Shown here: positions 1 to 8,069 of the stretch, piece by piece | Layout of the letters: each line of letters starts with the position of its first letter | Position numbering within the stretch: the stretch's first letter is position 1 | Assembly: GCF_030817195.1 (NCBI RefSeq) | Contig: NZ_JAUSYZ010000001.1 | Location: 3,410,001-3,474,000, forward strand | Source: Arthrobacter globiformis | Lineage (GTDB): Bacteria > Actinomycetota > Actinomycetes > Actinomycetales > Micrococcaceae | Direction: 5' to 3' | Length of the DNA: 64,000 nucleotides | The notes under the pieces: generated by a model | Databases searched by the model: none | Seen by the model: only the letters and a program-made list of their open reading frames with translations | What the model was told of the DNA's origin: nothing | Translations under genes and position numbers: made by a program

Positions 1-1133
1 GCTTCGGCCTGAGCGGGCTGATGGGCACCCCCGACCTGATCAAGGCCGGTTTTGCCGGAACCTTCGCGATCATCACTGTGGCCCTCATCAGCGGCGCGAT
101 CGCCGACCGCGCCAAGTTCACCGCCTGGGTTCTTTTCGTGCCGCTCTGGATCACGGCCGTGTACTGCCCGCTCGCTTTCATGATCTGGGGCGGCGGCCTC
201 ATGAGCCAGGGCGGCGCTGTGACCGCCATCTTCGGTCAGGTCATCGACTTTGCCGGCGGCGCCGTCGTCGAAATCAGCTCAGGCATCGCGGCCCTTGTAC
301 TGGCCCTGATCGTCGGCAAGCGCCACGGTTTCGGAAAGGACCCGGGGCACCGCCCTCACAACGTCCCGTTCATCATGCTCGGCGCCGGACTCCTCTGGTT
401 TGGCTGGTTCGGATTCAATGCCGGCGCCGCCACCACGGCAGAACAGGCCGGTCTGATCTGGGTCAACACCCTGGTTACGCCGTGCGCCGCCATGCTCAGC
501 TGGCTCCTCACGGAGAAGATCCGTCACGGCCACCCCACGTCCCTGGGCGCAGCGTCCGGTGCCGTCGCCGGCCTGGTGGCCATCACGCCGTCGTGCGCCA
601 ACATCAGCCCAGTGGCCGCCATCGGCCTGGGCCTGGTTTCCGGCGTGGCTTCGGCGCTGTTCGTCGAACTGAAGTTCAAGTATGGCTTCGACGATTCCCT
701 GGACGTTGTCGGCGTGCACCTGGGCTCCGGCCTGGTCGGCACCCTCGCCCTCGGCTTCATCGCCCTCCCCGTCAACGGCGCAGGCGGCGGGCTCTTCTAC
801 GGCGGCGGCGTCCAGCAGCTCATCGCCCAGACGGTTGCCGTTCTCATCACCCTCGCGCTCTCCGGGCTGATGACCGCAGTCATCGGTCTCGCGATTCACA
901 AGACCATCGGCTTCCGGGTCAGCCATGAGGCCGAAGTTGCCGGCGTCGACCGTTCAGAGCATGCCGAAAGCGCCTATGAATTCGGCAGCATGGGCCACAG
1001 CCAGTTCCACCCGCTCCGGCAGCACATCCTCACAGCTCCGGCCGTTCGCCCGGGCGCGGACGACGCCGCCGCGGACGACGCCGTTTCCGCCGAGGCGGCA
1101 GAGGAACTGCAGCCCGCACAGGCTTCCGCCTAG
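1..1133 (+). CDS. Ammonium transporter Amt, 5' truncated by the window
   Basis: Membrane channel for ammonium. The reading frame is open from base 3, so the N-terminus lies outside the window, and it ends with TAG at 1131-1133. Family landmarks are visible: AFMIWGGG, DFAGG followed by VVEISSGIAAL, GWFGFNAG, and a late VVGVHLGSGLVGTL segment with about eight hydrophobic helices. The C-terminal tail after the last helix is about 80 residues, acidic and Ala-rich. The first of the two pore histidines of the Amt family (in VVHI) is Glu here (codon 270-272), while the second (GVH) is kept. Neighbours give no regulatory link; no glnK follows. The family call is certain, the exact paralogue is not. 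Confidence 0.93.
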   Translation, partial: FGLSGLMGTPDLIKAGFAGTFAIITVALISGAIADRAKFTAWVLFVPLWITAVYCPLAFMIWGGGLMSQGGAVTAIFGQVIDFAGGAVVEISSGIAALVLALIVGKRHGFGKDPGHRPHNVPFIMLGAGLLWFGWFGFNAGAATTAEQAGLIWVNTLVTPCAAMLSWLLTEKIRHGHPTSLGAASGAVAGLVAITPSCANISPVAAIGLGLVSGVASALFVELKFKYGFDDSLDVVGVHLGSGLVGTLALGFIALPVNGAGGGLFYGGGVQQLIAQTVAVLITLALSGLMTAVIGLAIHKTIGFRVSHEAEVAGVDRSEHAESAYEFGSMGHSQFHPLRQHILTAPAVRPGADDAAADDAVSAEAAEELQPAQASA

Positions 1134-1161
1134 TACTTCCGCTGTTCGCGGGACCTGGGTC

Positions 1162-1833
1162 CTAGCGGCGGAAGGCGAGCCGGAGCTCCGGCCTTCGCTC
1201 CGCAACTGCGTCCAGCACGGCGTCAACGGCCTCCTGGTCAGGGCCGCTGTCCTGGCTTGTCTCGCCCGCGGTTGTCTCCGCCGGTGCTAGGTCCGAGGCG
1301 GTTTTGGCGCGGCGGACAAAGCCATCCCAGTCACCGCCTCCCGCCCGGAGTGCCCGCAGCGGTGCCATCAGGGATGCGCGGCGGAGCCAGGCGTCCGGGT
1401 CCCCCGCCCACCGGTCCAGCACCGCGTCGGCACGCACGCGCGGCTGGCCCTCCAGCGTCTCCACCAGCGGACCAACGACGTCGACGGCGATCGGGTCGAC
1501 GAGCGACGGCATCCGTGCGTCGCGCACAAAGCCCTCAATGCGGGTCAGGTCGGAGTTGGTCAGCAGCTCCACTTTGGACTGCAGGAGGACGACGGCGGCC
1601 AGGCGCCGCTCGTAAACAGGCACCTCCCACAGTTCCGAACTAAGGGCGGTGACCTCGTCGTGGGACAGTCCTGCATGGCGGCGGAGAGCGTCACGTACCG
1701 TTCCGCGCACCGCGCCCACTGATGCGCCGTAGTACTGCATCCTGCTGCCGAACCTGTGACGCAATTCCTCCGCCCGGTACCACGAGGCCTCACGCTGCAA
1801 GGTGTCATCCACGAATTCGCCGGCAGCACTCAC
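1162..1833 (-). CDS. AlkD-like DNA alkylation repair protein (HEAT-repeat DNA glycosylase)
   Basis: Likely removes alkylated purines from DNA. The protein is all-helical with AlkD family landmarks: MQYYGASVGAVRGTVRDALR near the N-terminus, LWEVPVYERRLAAVVLLQSK in the middle, and WLRRASLMAPLRALR near the C-terminus, as in AlkC/AlkD HEAT-repeat enzymes of about 220-240 residues. I chose the GTG at 1831-1833 (223 residues) because a GGAAAG lies about 9 bases upstream and family homology begins there. An ATG at 1936-1938 would add 35 residues of low-complexity sequence. The gene is convergent with the ammonium transporter, 28 bp apart. Family call is firm; substrate is inferred. Confidence 0.8.
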   Translation of the reverse strand: MSAAGEFVDDTLQREASWYRAEELRHRFGSRMQYYGASVGAVRGTVRDALRRHAGLSHDEVTALSSELWEVPVYERRLAAVVLLQSKVELLTNSDLTRIEGFVRDARMPSLVDPIAVDVVGPLVETLEGQPRVRADAVLDRWAGDPDAWLRRASLMAPLRALRAGGGDWDGFVRRAKTASDLAPAETTAGETSQDSGPDQEAVDAVLDAVAERRPELRLAFRR

Positions 1834-2221
1834 CCGCCCATTCTTTCCGTACAGGCACCGGGCAGTCCAACTCCCGGACTGGAGACCTATCGACGGTCTT
1901 TGACGACGGACCGGCTCCTTATTTCCGGCCCGCGTCATAAATGTGTTCCCGCAGGTCAGTTCAGGGAAACGGCTGGACCGCCCGTCCGCGGACTTCCCGG
2001 CATTTTGCGGGCGTTGGTAACGATCAAGTAACGTTGACGCCTGTTCCACAAGGGACGGCCCCGTTGGGGCCCCGGAGGCCGGCGCTGGGCTCCGGATGCG
2101 CAGGGCGGCAACTCGGCCGCTCCGGCCCCGTCGACCGGGGCCCAGAATTGCTTCGTGCTTTTCTTTACCACCTAGACTGTGGCTGCCTTCTGCGCGGCAG
2201 CCGTATGCCCGGAGGGGTCTT
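1834..2221. other. Intergenic region between divergent alkD-like and GH16 genes
   Basis: About 390 bases hold the two divergent promoters. Upstream of the GH16 gene a TAGACT that could serve as a -10 lies near 2173, with a weak TTGCTT about 19 bases before it, and GGAGGGG at 2211-2217 is the ribosome binding site of the TTG start at 2222. No convincing small gene was seen. Confidence 0.4.
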
Positions 2222-3325
2222 TTGCTTAAGAAGAACATAGCCATTGCCATTAGCATCGGCGCACTTTCGCTGACCGGATGCGGCCTCACTCCCTCCACGG
2301 AACAGGCTGCCGACGCTGCAGGCACGACGTCCACCAGTCAGGCCGCCGTGCCGTCGTCCACGGCTTCCGCGAAAACCGTCCCGTCGTCGAACGCCGCCAG
2401 CAAGGCAGCAGCGGCGAAAGCTGCCGCAACCAAGGCTGCCGCAACCAAGGCTGCCGCCAAGAGGGCTGCTGCTGAGACGGCCGCTGCCAAGGCGGCTGCG
2501 CTGAAGGAAAGCGCCGCTAAAGCCGCTGCGGCGGCGAAGGCGGCTCCCGCCGTCGTCGCCCCTGCCGCCGCCCCTGCAGTCAAGCCGGCAGCGCCTGCCG
2601 CGCCTGCCGCGCAGACTGTTGCTCCGAAGGCGCCCGCGGTTCCCGCTAAGCCTGCCCCGGCACCCGCCACCGCCGGAAGCGGGACCCAGGCCGCCAGCAC
2701 TCTTGGCTGGGGTCCCGTCGTTGCCGGCGACGAGTTCAATTACACGGGAGCCCCGGACCGGACCAAGTGGAGCGTCTACGACAGCTCCGGCCATGCGGGC
2801 AAGGGCCTGCGCAGCCCCCAGGCCTGGTCCGTGGCGAACGGTGTGGCCACGGTCAGCGGCGATTCGGCAGGTACCACCGGCGGCATGTCGGCCAAGTTTG
2901 CCAACCAGAAGTACGGCCGCTGGGAAACCCGCATGAAGACGAACCAGCGGGATTCCGAATACCACCCGGTCCTCATCCTGTGGCCCGACAGCAAGTCGTC
3001 GACCTGCGCGGAGATCGACTACGCCGAGAGCACTTCCGACACAGCCCTGGTGAAGTTCTTCCTGCACTATGCATGCAGCGGCAGCAGCAAGCAGACGTAC
3101 TCCGCCAAGGCAGTCGATACCACCCAGTGGCACAACTACGCCGTGGAATGGACCCCCACCGGCATCACGGGCTACATCGACGGCGTGAAGACGTTTACCG
3201 ACACCAACCCGGCCCACCAGCCCTCCGGCAGCATGCACCAGACGCTGCAGCTCGACTGGTTCCCTGACGGTTCCCGCACCACGCCTTCCCAGATGCAGGT
3301 CGACTGGATGCGCGTTTACAAGTAA
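2222..3325 (+). CDS. Secreted lipoprotein with GH16 (beta-glucanase-like) domain
   Basis: Probable extracellular glycosidase acting on a beta-glucan-type polysaccharide. The TTG start at 2222 is chosen because GGAGGGG sits 4-6 bases before it and the product then begins with a textbook lipoprotein signal ending in LSLTGC. Residues about 40-160 are a long Ala/Lys/Pro linker with AAAKAAATKAAA-type repeats. The last ~210 residues form a GH16 concanavalin-like domain, including GRWETRMK and the catalytic motif EIDYAE (ExDxxE, both Glu and the Asp present). Length is 367 residues. The IS-bounded segment begins 16 bases after the stop. The polysaccharide substrate cannot be told from the sequence. 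Confidence 0.85.
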   Translation: MLKKNIAIAISIGALSLTGCGLTPSTEQAADAAGTTSTSQAAVPSSTASAKTVPSSNAASKAAAAKAAATKAAATKAAAKRAAAETAAAKAAALKESAAKAAAAAKAAPAVVAPAAAPAVKPAAPAAPAAQTVAPKAPAVPAKPAPAPATAGSGTQAASTLGWGPVVAGDEFNYTGAPDRTKWSVYDSSGHAGKGLRSPQAWSVANGVATVSGDSAGTTGGMSAKFANQKYGRWETRMKTNQRDSEYHPVLILWPDSKSSTCAEIDYAESTSDTALVKFFLHYACSGSSKQTYSAKAVDTTQWHNYAVEWTPTGITGYIDGVKTFTDTNPAHQPSGSMHQTLQLDWFPDGSRTTPSQMQVDWMRVYK

Positions 3326-3340
3326 AGCCAGGCTGTTCCG

Positions 3341-3382
3341 AAGGGTGCCCGCAAATGTGAACTGCTCCCCAAAAGTTGGACT
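3341..3382 (+). repeat. Left terminal inverted repeat
   Basis: 42 bases starting AAGGGTGCCCGCA and ending CAAAAGTTGGACT. The reverse complement of 8070-8109 matches it apart from two missing bases and a few substitutions in the middle. The inner 25 bases (from TGAACTG) look like a usual IS3-family terminus; the outer part is shared too. Confidence 0.75.
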
Positions 3383-3411
3383 GAAAATTCAGTTCTGACT
3401 TTTGGGGAGCA
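3363..3411 (+). repeat. Strong hairpin just upstream of the transposase start
   Basis: TGCTCCCCAAAAGT at 3363-3376 is exactly inverted at 3398-3411, and the interior holds a second perfect stem, ACTGAA/TTCAGT, at 3380-3393. The whole hairpin ends five bases before the ATG at 3417. Such stem-loops at IS ends can block transposase translation from read-in transcripts; that role here is inference. Confidence 0.7.
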
Positions 3412-3416
3412 TTTTC

Positions 3417-3841
3417 ATGGATAAGAGAAGTTTGCTGTCTGAGCAGCAGCGCGAGGCGGCGGTGGCCCCGTTTGAGCGCGGTTGGGGAGCCAAGGCTGTA
3501 GCAACAAAGCTTGGGGTGGGCACGAGAGCGGTCCTCCGGTTGTACGACAGATGGCGCGTTCGCGGAGATACGCTCGAGTGACCAAACCAGGCAAGCCGCT
3601 GTATTCGTTCGAGCTCGAGCTATCGTCCCCACACTTGATCACTGTGTGGGTGGGGCAGTATCGGGCTCAAGGCGAGGAAGCCCTGCGCCCGAAACCAAGA
3701 GGCCGGCCAAGGAAAAATCAGGAGGCCCCGGCGCAGCCGGGACCTGAGCTGCAGCGGCTGCGCCGCGAGAACTCACGCCTGCGCGCAGAGGTGGCCTTCC
3801 TGGGAAAAGTAAACGCCTTGAGGGACGGGGAACAGCGCTAA
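3417..3841 (+). pseudogene. IS3-family orfA (helix-turn-helix protein), frameshifted and internally deleted
   Basis: The ATG at 3417 starts a typical IS3-type orfA N-terminus with a helix-turn-helix (WGAKAVATKLGVGTRAVLRLYDRW), but this frame stops at 3579-3581 after 54 residues. The family sequence continues in another frame as VTKPGKPLYSFE. It then jumps directly to LSSPHLITVWVGQYRAQGE, so the stretch of about 20 residues normally found between them is missing, and ends with the RPRGRPRK basic run and a Leu-rich coiled segment (LQRLRRENSRLRAEVAFLGK). Both a frameshift and a deletion are therefore present and no full-length product can be made. Confidence 0.85.
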
Positions 3842-3843
3842 AG

Positions 3844-4621
3844 GTGCGCGCTGTCATCGCTCTCAAGGCTGAGCATCGATTGGAAGTTCTCCTGGACGTA
3901 GCCGGGTTAGCCCGGTCCACGTTCTTTTACCACCAGTCCCGCCTCCAACGCCCCGATCCACGGGCGTCCCTGAAGACCGCCGTCACCGAGATTTTCGAGA
4001 AGAGCCACGGCCGGTACGGGCACCGCCGGATCCATATCGAACTGCTCAAGCAAGGCTGGACGGCCGCAAAGATTACCAGGGCGAGCGGGGCATTGTTGCC
4101 CCGAACCTGCTGAACCGGGAGTTCGACGCCGTTGCCCCGAACCAGAAGTGGGTCACCGATGTGACCGAGTTCAGCGTCGGCGACCGGAAGCTTTACCTCT
4201 CGCCAGTCATGGACCTTTTCGACCGGCAGATCATCTCCTACGCCATCAGCACGTCCCCGAACCTGGCACTCACCAACGGCTCGCTGCGCACGGCTCTGAC
4301 AACGCTCGAAGTCGGGCAAAAACCACTTGTGCACTCCGACCAGGGTTTCCAGTATCAACACAACTCATGGCGCACACTCCTGAAGAACGGCGGCGCGGTC
4401 CAATCGATGTCACGCAAAGCCAACTGCTACGACAACGCCGTCATGGAGAATTTCTTCGGACACCTCAAGGAAGAGCTCTTTCACCGTGTCCGGTTCCTCA
4501 CCACCGACGCCCTGGAAACGACACTGCGTGAGTATATCCACTGGTACACACCGAAAGAATTTCGACAAAGCTCAGGGGCCTCAGCCCGGCGCAGTACAGG
4601 GCTCAGACCCTCGCGGCTTAG
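3844..4621 (+). pseudogene. IS3-family orfB transposase (DDE integrase core), deleted and frameshifted
   Basis: This was the catalytic transposase. The first part (HRLEVLLDVAGLARSTFFYH to IELLKQGWTAAK) is intact. An out-of-frame deletion near 4076 removes about 25 codons, after which the original frame resumes as GERGIVAPNLLNREF and reads through the catalytic core: WVTDVTEF (first Asp), HSDQGFQY (second Asp) and NCYDNAVMENFFGHLKEEL (Glu). Near 4547 one base is missing (TACACACC where TACAACACC would restore HWYNTERISTKLRG), and the restored frame ends LSPAQYRAQTLAA at TAG 4619-4621. The right terminal repeat that should follow is absent. Two independent lesions make it a pseudogene. Confidence 0.88.
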
Positions 4622-4625
4622 GCCC

Positions 4626-4846
4626 TTAATTAGCCGCACAGATTTGGGATCCTTCGACCTGGAGACGGTCCCGGGCGCGCCGTGCTCGACGAGTACCGGC
4701 ACGTAGCCGCGAACGGGATTCCCAGCGAGCTTGGCGTAGGCCCCGCTCAGCACCGCCGTTATGTGACCGCGGTCCTGACCTGGAAAGCGGTCGGCAAGCC
4801 GATCGATGACAGCTTGAATGGCCTGATCTTCATCAGCGGTCGGCAT
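4626..4846 (-). pseudogene. Three-helix-bundle (DUF3562-like) small protein, frameshifted
   Basis: The ATG at 4844-4846 opens MPTADEDQAIQAVIDRLADR, followed by a helical stretch and the family signature PVRGYVPVLVEHGA. The signature should continue ARDRL, but two extra bases near 4676 push it out of frame. Removing them gives ARDRLQVEGSQICAAN and a stop at 4626-4628. That stop lies only five bases from the end of the transposase remnant, so the gene survived at the broken IS edge. These small proteins are common in actinobacteria and their role is not settled. The assignment is by recall of the signature. Confidence 0.65.
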
Positions 4847-5169
4847 GCGGCCCAGTTTCCCGGCAGCCGCGCTTTCCCACAAGGCGGACTAGTTGCTGCC
4901 TCGTGCAATCGGACACGGGAGCCTTGCACTTGCACTCTCTGCATACGAACAGCGGCTCGAATCAGCGGACGCGTCTTCGGCGGAGCTGATTGACGCTGCG
5001 ACGGCGGACTTAGTGCGTACCCGAGAGTTGATCTCGACGGATTCGCAATCGTGTCTCAGCTCGAGCCCTTAGCGCCCGCCTGAACGAAGCAGGCGCCGGG
5101 GTCGCCTCTCCCGCTTGGCAATGAGAGCTCCTGGCCGGTACGACGCGGTCGAGGTTGTCACGGCGGGGG
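4847..5169. other. Gap between three-helix-bundle pseudogene and tetR, with a possible coding remnant
   Basis: One plus-strand frame is open from a TTG at 4893 to TAG at 5070-5072 (59 codons). It reads like real protein: SLALALSAYEQRLESADA, then AELIDAATADLVRTRELIS. No ribosome binding site or family was recognised, so it may be a fragment of a lost gene. Nothing else was found. Confidence 0.3.
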
Positions 5170-5766
5170 TCAGGTGGGGCGGATGGCGTCCATTGCCTGG
5201 TCGAGCAGATCGCCGAACGGTTGTGCCTGGTTTGAGGTGAGCCAGGTGGTCCAGGCGGCGATGAGGCAGGAGAAAGCAGCGCCGACTATGGCAGGGGTGC
5301 GTGGGTCGGCCGGGTCCTGCTGGCCGGTGCGGGTGCGGGCCTGGTCGAGGACGAGTTCCTGCATCCGGGACACCCGTTCGAGGTAGCTGGCGTTGAGGGT
5401 CGGATGGTCCCGCACGATGTTTTCCATGGCGACCGCTGTGGCTCCGCGGACTTCGCTCTCGAAGTATTCGACGACTCGGCCGAACATCTGCCGCAGTGAC
5501 GCCCAGATGGGTTCGTCGGCCGGGCGGGCGGCGAGGTCCTCGGCGAGTTGCTCGCCGAGGACTTCGTATTTGCCCATGACGAGCTCTTCCTTTGAGGCGA
5601 AGTAGCGGAAGAACGTGCGTTTGGACATGCCGGCGGCCGCCGCCAGGTCGTCGATGGTGGTCTCGTCGTAGCCCTTTTCGACGAACAGGTCTTTGGCGAG
5701 TTGCGTCAGCTCGTCGCGGACGACCCGGCGGGTGCGTTCCCGGACCGGTAGTGGATCGCGCTTCAT
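5170..5766 (-). CDS. TetR-family transcriptional repressor
   Basis: Dimeric DNA-binding regulator of 198 residues. Residues about 10-60 form the TetR helix-turn-helix (LFVEKGYDETTIDDLAAAAG, then MSKRTFFRYFASKEEL); the rest is the helical ligand-binding and dimer domain. The ATG at 5764-5766 is used because homology begins there and a TGCTAATCT extended -10 lies just upstream. The gene is divergent from the Hsp31-like gene, and the 124 bases between them contain a 27-base palindrome, so it very probably represses itself and the neighbour, and perhaps the SDR further on. The inducer is unknown; the neighbours suggest reactive carbonyl or electrophile stress. Confidence 0.9.
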   Translation of the reverse strand: MKRDPLPVRERTRRVVRDELTQLAKDLFVEKGYDETTIDDLAAAAGMSKRTFFRYFASKEELVMGKYEVLGEQLAEDLAARPADEPIWASLRQMFGRVVEYFESEVRGATAVAMENIVRDHPTLNASYLERVSRMQELVLDQARTRTGQQDPADPRTPAIVGAAFSCLIAAWTTWLTSNQAQPFGDLLDQAMDAIRPT

Positions 5767-5790
5767 GAAGTGAAGATTAGCACAAAGACG

Positions 5791-5817
5791 CATGCTTGAC
5801 ACCGAGTGTCATGCATG
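5791..5817. promoter_or_regulatory. Palindromic operator, probable TetR binding site
   Basis: The centre TGACAC-CGA-GTGTCA (5797-5811) is a perfect palindrome. It extends to CATGC...GCATG on both sides, with 11 of 12 bases matching per arm. It overlaps a TTGACA (5796-5801) that could be the -35 of the Hsp31-like gene, whose -10 may be TAGAGT (5821-5826, 19-base spacing). It also lies just upstream of the tetR -10 (AGATTA, 5774-5779 on the plus strand). Binding here would block both promoters. Confidence 0.75.
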
Positions 5818-5890
5818 GCGTAGAGTGGCTGCGAAGTCCATGAGTGATTGGGCCCCTGTCCCGCCCCACGAAACCAAAGGAGCAACCGCC

Positions 5891-6928
5891 ATGCCCCCTA
5901 CCAAGCGCCGCGCACTGATCCTCATCTCGTCCGGCCGCCAGCTGCCGCTGGTCGAGCCGGCCGACGTCAAGTCGATCTCGACCGGGTTCTTCCTGGTCGA
6001 GATGGCCCAGGTGCTCAAGGAGTTCGAGCACGACTACGAGTTCACCTTCGCCACACCCGACGGCAACGCCCCGCAACTCGACATCAACGGCATGGCACTG
6101 TCCGTGCACTCCATCGAGAAGACTGGCGCCAAGACCCTCCCCCTGCGCATGCAGCAGCGCCGCCGCTCGTTCGACGTCAGCAGCTTCCGGCAGCGCCACC
6201 CCGAGCTGGTCGCCCGCCGCGAGCAGGAAGTCCGGCTGCTGGAACGGCACATCGGCCGGATCCCGGTCTCCGAACTACTGCCCAACAGTGAGCCGGAGCT
6301 CGCCGAGTACCGCCCCGAACTGATCCTCCGCCTCGACAAGCTGCCCGAGGGCACCTTCCACCCGCTGCCCGAACTCGTCGGGCGCCACCGCGACCCGGCC
6401 GACCCGTTCACCTTCGCCGACTTCGACTTCATCCACGCCCCCGGCGGTCACGCCCCCATGGTCGACTTCCGCGACGACCCGTGGCTCGGCGAAACCCTCC
6501 ATGTGGCCCGGGAGAACGGCGTCACCATCTCGCTGATCTGCCACGCGCCCATAGCGGTGACCTCCACCCGACAGCGCGTCGACGTACAGGGCCGCCCCTA
6601 CCTCGTCAGCGACAACCCGTTCCTCGCCGCCCCCATCTCGACCGTCCCCACGATCGGCGAGCGGTTCGCGCTGCGGTTCCTCTACCCCCGCGTCCCCGGC
6701 AAGACCACCCGGCTGCCCTACTTCGTCGACGTGGCCATCAAGGAAGCCGGCTTCACCCTCGCTTCCTCCCCCAACATCTCCGCCCCGAAACTGGCCTACG
6801 AGCCGTCCGTGCGGCTGCTCACCGGCAACGGCCCGCAGGCCATCGACCAGCAGACCGCCAAGCTGCGCAGCGTCCTCACCGGCGACGGAGCCGTCAAACG
6901 CGCCAGCGGCAAGCAGCTGAGCAGGTAA
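5891..6928 (+). CDS. DJ-1/PfpI superfamily protein, Hsp31-like (possible glyoxalase III / deglycase)
   Basis: 345-residue cytoplasmic protein of the class I glutamine-amidotransferase-like fold. GFFLVEMAQVL carries the conserved acidic residue, FIHAPGGHAPMVD is the Hsp31-type substrate loop, and SLICHAPIAV is the nucleophile elbow with the catalytic Cys. Hsp31 relatives convert methylglyoxal to lactate or repair glycated proteins; this is longer than E. coli Hsp31 (about 283 residues), with an extra Arg-rich insert around residues 75-130. The ATG at 5891 follows AGGAG by eight bases. It is divergent from tetR and 260 bases upstream of an SDR gene, which suggests a carbonyl-stress unit. Confidence 0.8.
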   Translation: MPPTKRRALILISSGRQLPLVEPADVKSISTGFFLVEMAQVLKEFEHDYEFTFATPDGNAPQLDINGMALSVHSIEKTGAKTLPLRMQQRRRSFDVSSFRQRHPELVARREQEVRLLERHIGRIPVSELLPNSEPELAEYRPELILRLDKLPEGTFHPLPELVGRHRDPADPFTFADFDFIHAPGGHAPMVDFRDDPWLGETLHVARENGVTISLICHAPIAVTSTRQRVDVQGRPYLVSDNPFLAAPISTVPTIGERFALRFLYPRVPGKTTRLPYFVDVAIKEAGFTLASSPNISAPKLAYEPSVRLLTGNGPQAIDQQTAKLRSVLTGDGAVKRASGKQLSR

Positions 6929-7188
6929 CCGTGACCGCGCACACCACTGACCACACAGCGGTGGTCGGCCAAGGAGACGGATCAGTGGCGGGCTTATACG
7001 GCCGCCAGATCACCGGGGCGAGCTTCCCGCAGGAGATTCAGGCCCCTGAGTCCAGAGTCCGTTTGTGCAAGGCCGCTGACCGTGGAGCTCGGGCCGCTAC
7101 CGCCGCCCACCTACACAACGAACTCAAAACAATCCGGATAGCCCTCCCCCTTGCGGGTGGCCGTCCATACCAACCGGAGGTTTACACC

Positions 7189-8007
7189 ATGAGCAAAGTT
7201 TGGTTCATCACCGGCGCGTCGAAAGGATTTGGCCGCGAGTTCGCCCTCGCCGCCCTCGAGCGTGGCGATCTGGTCGCAGCGACCGCCCGCAACACGGACA
7301 CTCTGAGTGACCTGGTCGAGCAGTACGGCGACGCCGTCCTCCCGGTCGAGCTCGACGTCACCAACCGCGACCAGGTGTTCGCTGCGGTGAAGTCCGCGCA
7401 CGAGACGTTCGGGTGGATCGACGTCGTCATCAACAACGCGGGCTACGGGCTCTTCGGAACGGTCGAGGAGATCACCGAGCAGCAGCTGCGCGACCAGCTC
7501 GAGACGAACCTATTCGGCGTTTTCCATGTCACGCAGGCGGCCCTCCCGATCCTCCGCGAGCAGCGCGCGGGCCACATCATCCAGATCTCGACCATGGGCG
7601 GCATCGTCGCGTTCCCGACCCTCGGTGCCTACCATGCGTCGAAGTGGGCACTGGAAGGGATGACGGACGCACTCGCTCAGGAAGTCGCCGGCTTCGGCAT
7701 CAAGGTCACCCTGGTCGAACCCGGCGGCTTCGCCACCGACTGGTCCGGTGCATCCGCCATCGTCGCCGACGCGCATCCCGCGTACGCGGCTCTGCACGAG
7801 AACATGGCCGCGCGGCGGGCGCAGGTCGTACTCCCGGAGCCGGTCGGCTTCAAGTCCGCGATCCTCAAGGTCGTGGACGCCGAGGTCGCTCCGAAGCGTG
7901 TCTTCTTCGGGGAGGGGCCGACTCAGATGGCACCGCAGGTCTACCAGCAGCGCCTGGCCGAGTGGGCCGAGTGGGCGCACGTGTCCAAGGCCGCAGAAGG
8001 CAAGTAG
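7189..8007 (+). CDS. Short-chain dehydrogenase/reductase (SDR)
   Basis: NAD(P)-dependent oxidoreductase of 272 residues. It shows the classical SDR pattern: TGASKGFG cofactor motif at the N-terminus, NNAG in the middle, and the catalytic Ser with YHASK (Tyr/Lys). Its C-terminus matches the SDRs commonly annotated as oxidoreductases of unknown substrate. GGAGG at 7176-7180 supports the ATG at 7189. It lies 260 bases after the Hsp31-like gene in the same direction. The gap holds a small hairpin (GACCAC/GTGGTC, 6949-6966) but no T-run, so cotranscription is possible. The substrate is unknown; an aldehyde or ketone would fit the context. Confidence 0.88.
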   Translation: MSKVWFITGASKGFGREFALAALERGDLVAATARNTDTLSDLVEQYGDAVLPVELDVTNRDQVFAAVKSAHETFGWIDVVINNAGYGLFGTVEEITEQQLRDQLETNLFGVFHVTQAALPILREQRAGHIIQISTMGGIVAFPTLGAYHASKWALEGMTDALAQEVAGFGIKVTLVEPGGFATDWSGASAIVADAHPAYAALHENMAARRAQVVLPEPVGFKSAILKVVDAEVAPKRVFFGEGPTQMAPQVYQQRLAEWAEWAHVSKAAEGK

Positions 8008-8019
8008 AAAACGCCCGGC

Positions 8020-8055
8020 CCGGTGCAATACCGTGCCCAGGCCCTCGCGGCTTAG
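8020..8055 (+). pseudogene. Tail of a second IS3-family orfB
   Basis: Twelve codons encode PVQYRAQALAA followed by TAG. This is the same ending as the transposase remnant at 4619-4621 (PAQYRAQTLAA after frame repair), with the stretch CCCTCGCGGCTTAG shared. It begins 12 bases after the SDR stop and is followed by the right inverted repeat, so it marks the end of a second IS copy. Confidence 0.75.
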
Positions 8056-8069
8056 GATCTTGTTTGGCC

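Noticed and set aside
6949..6966. GACCAC/GTGGTC hairpin as terminator after the Hsp31-like gene
   Set aside because: Only a six-base stem without a T-run; too weak to claim termination.
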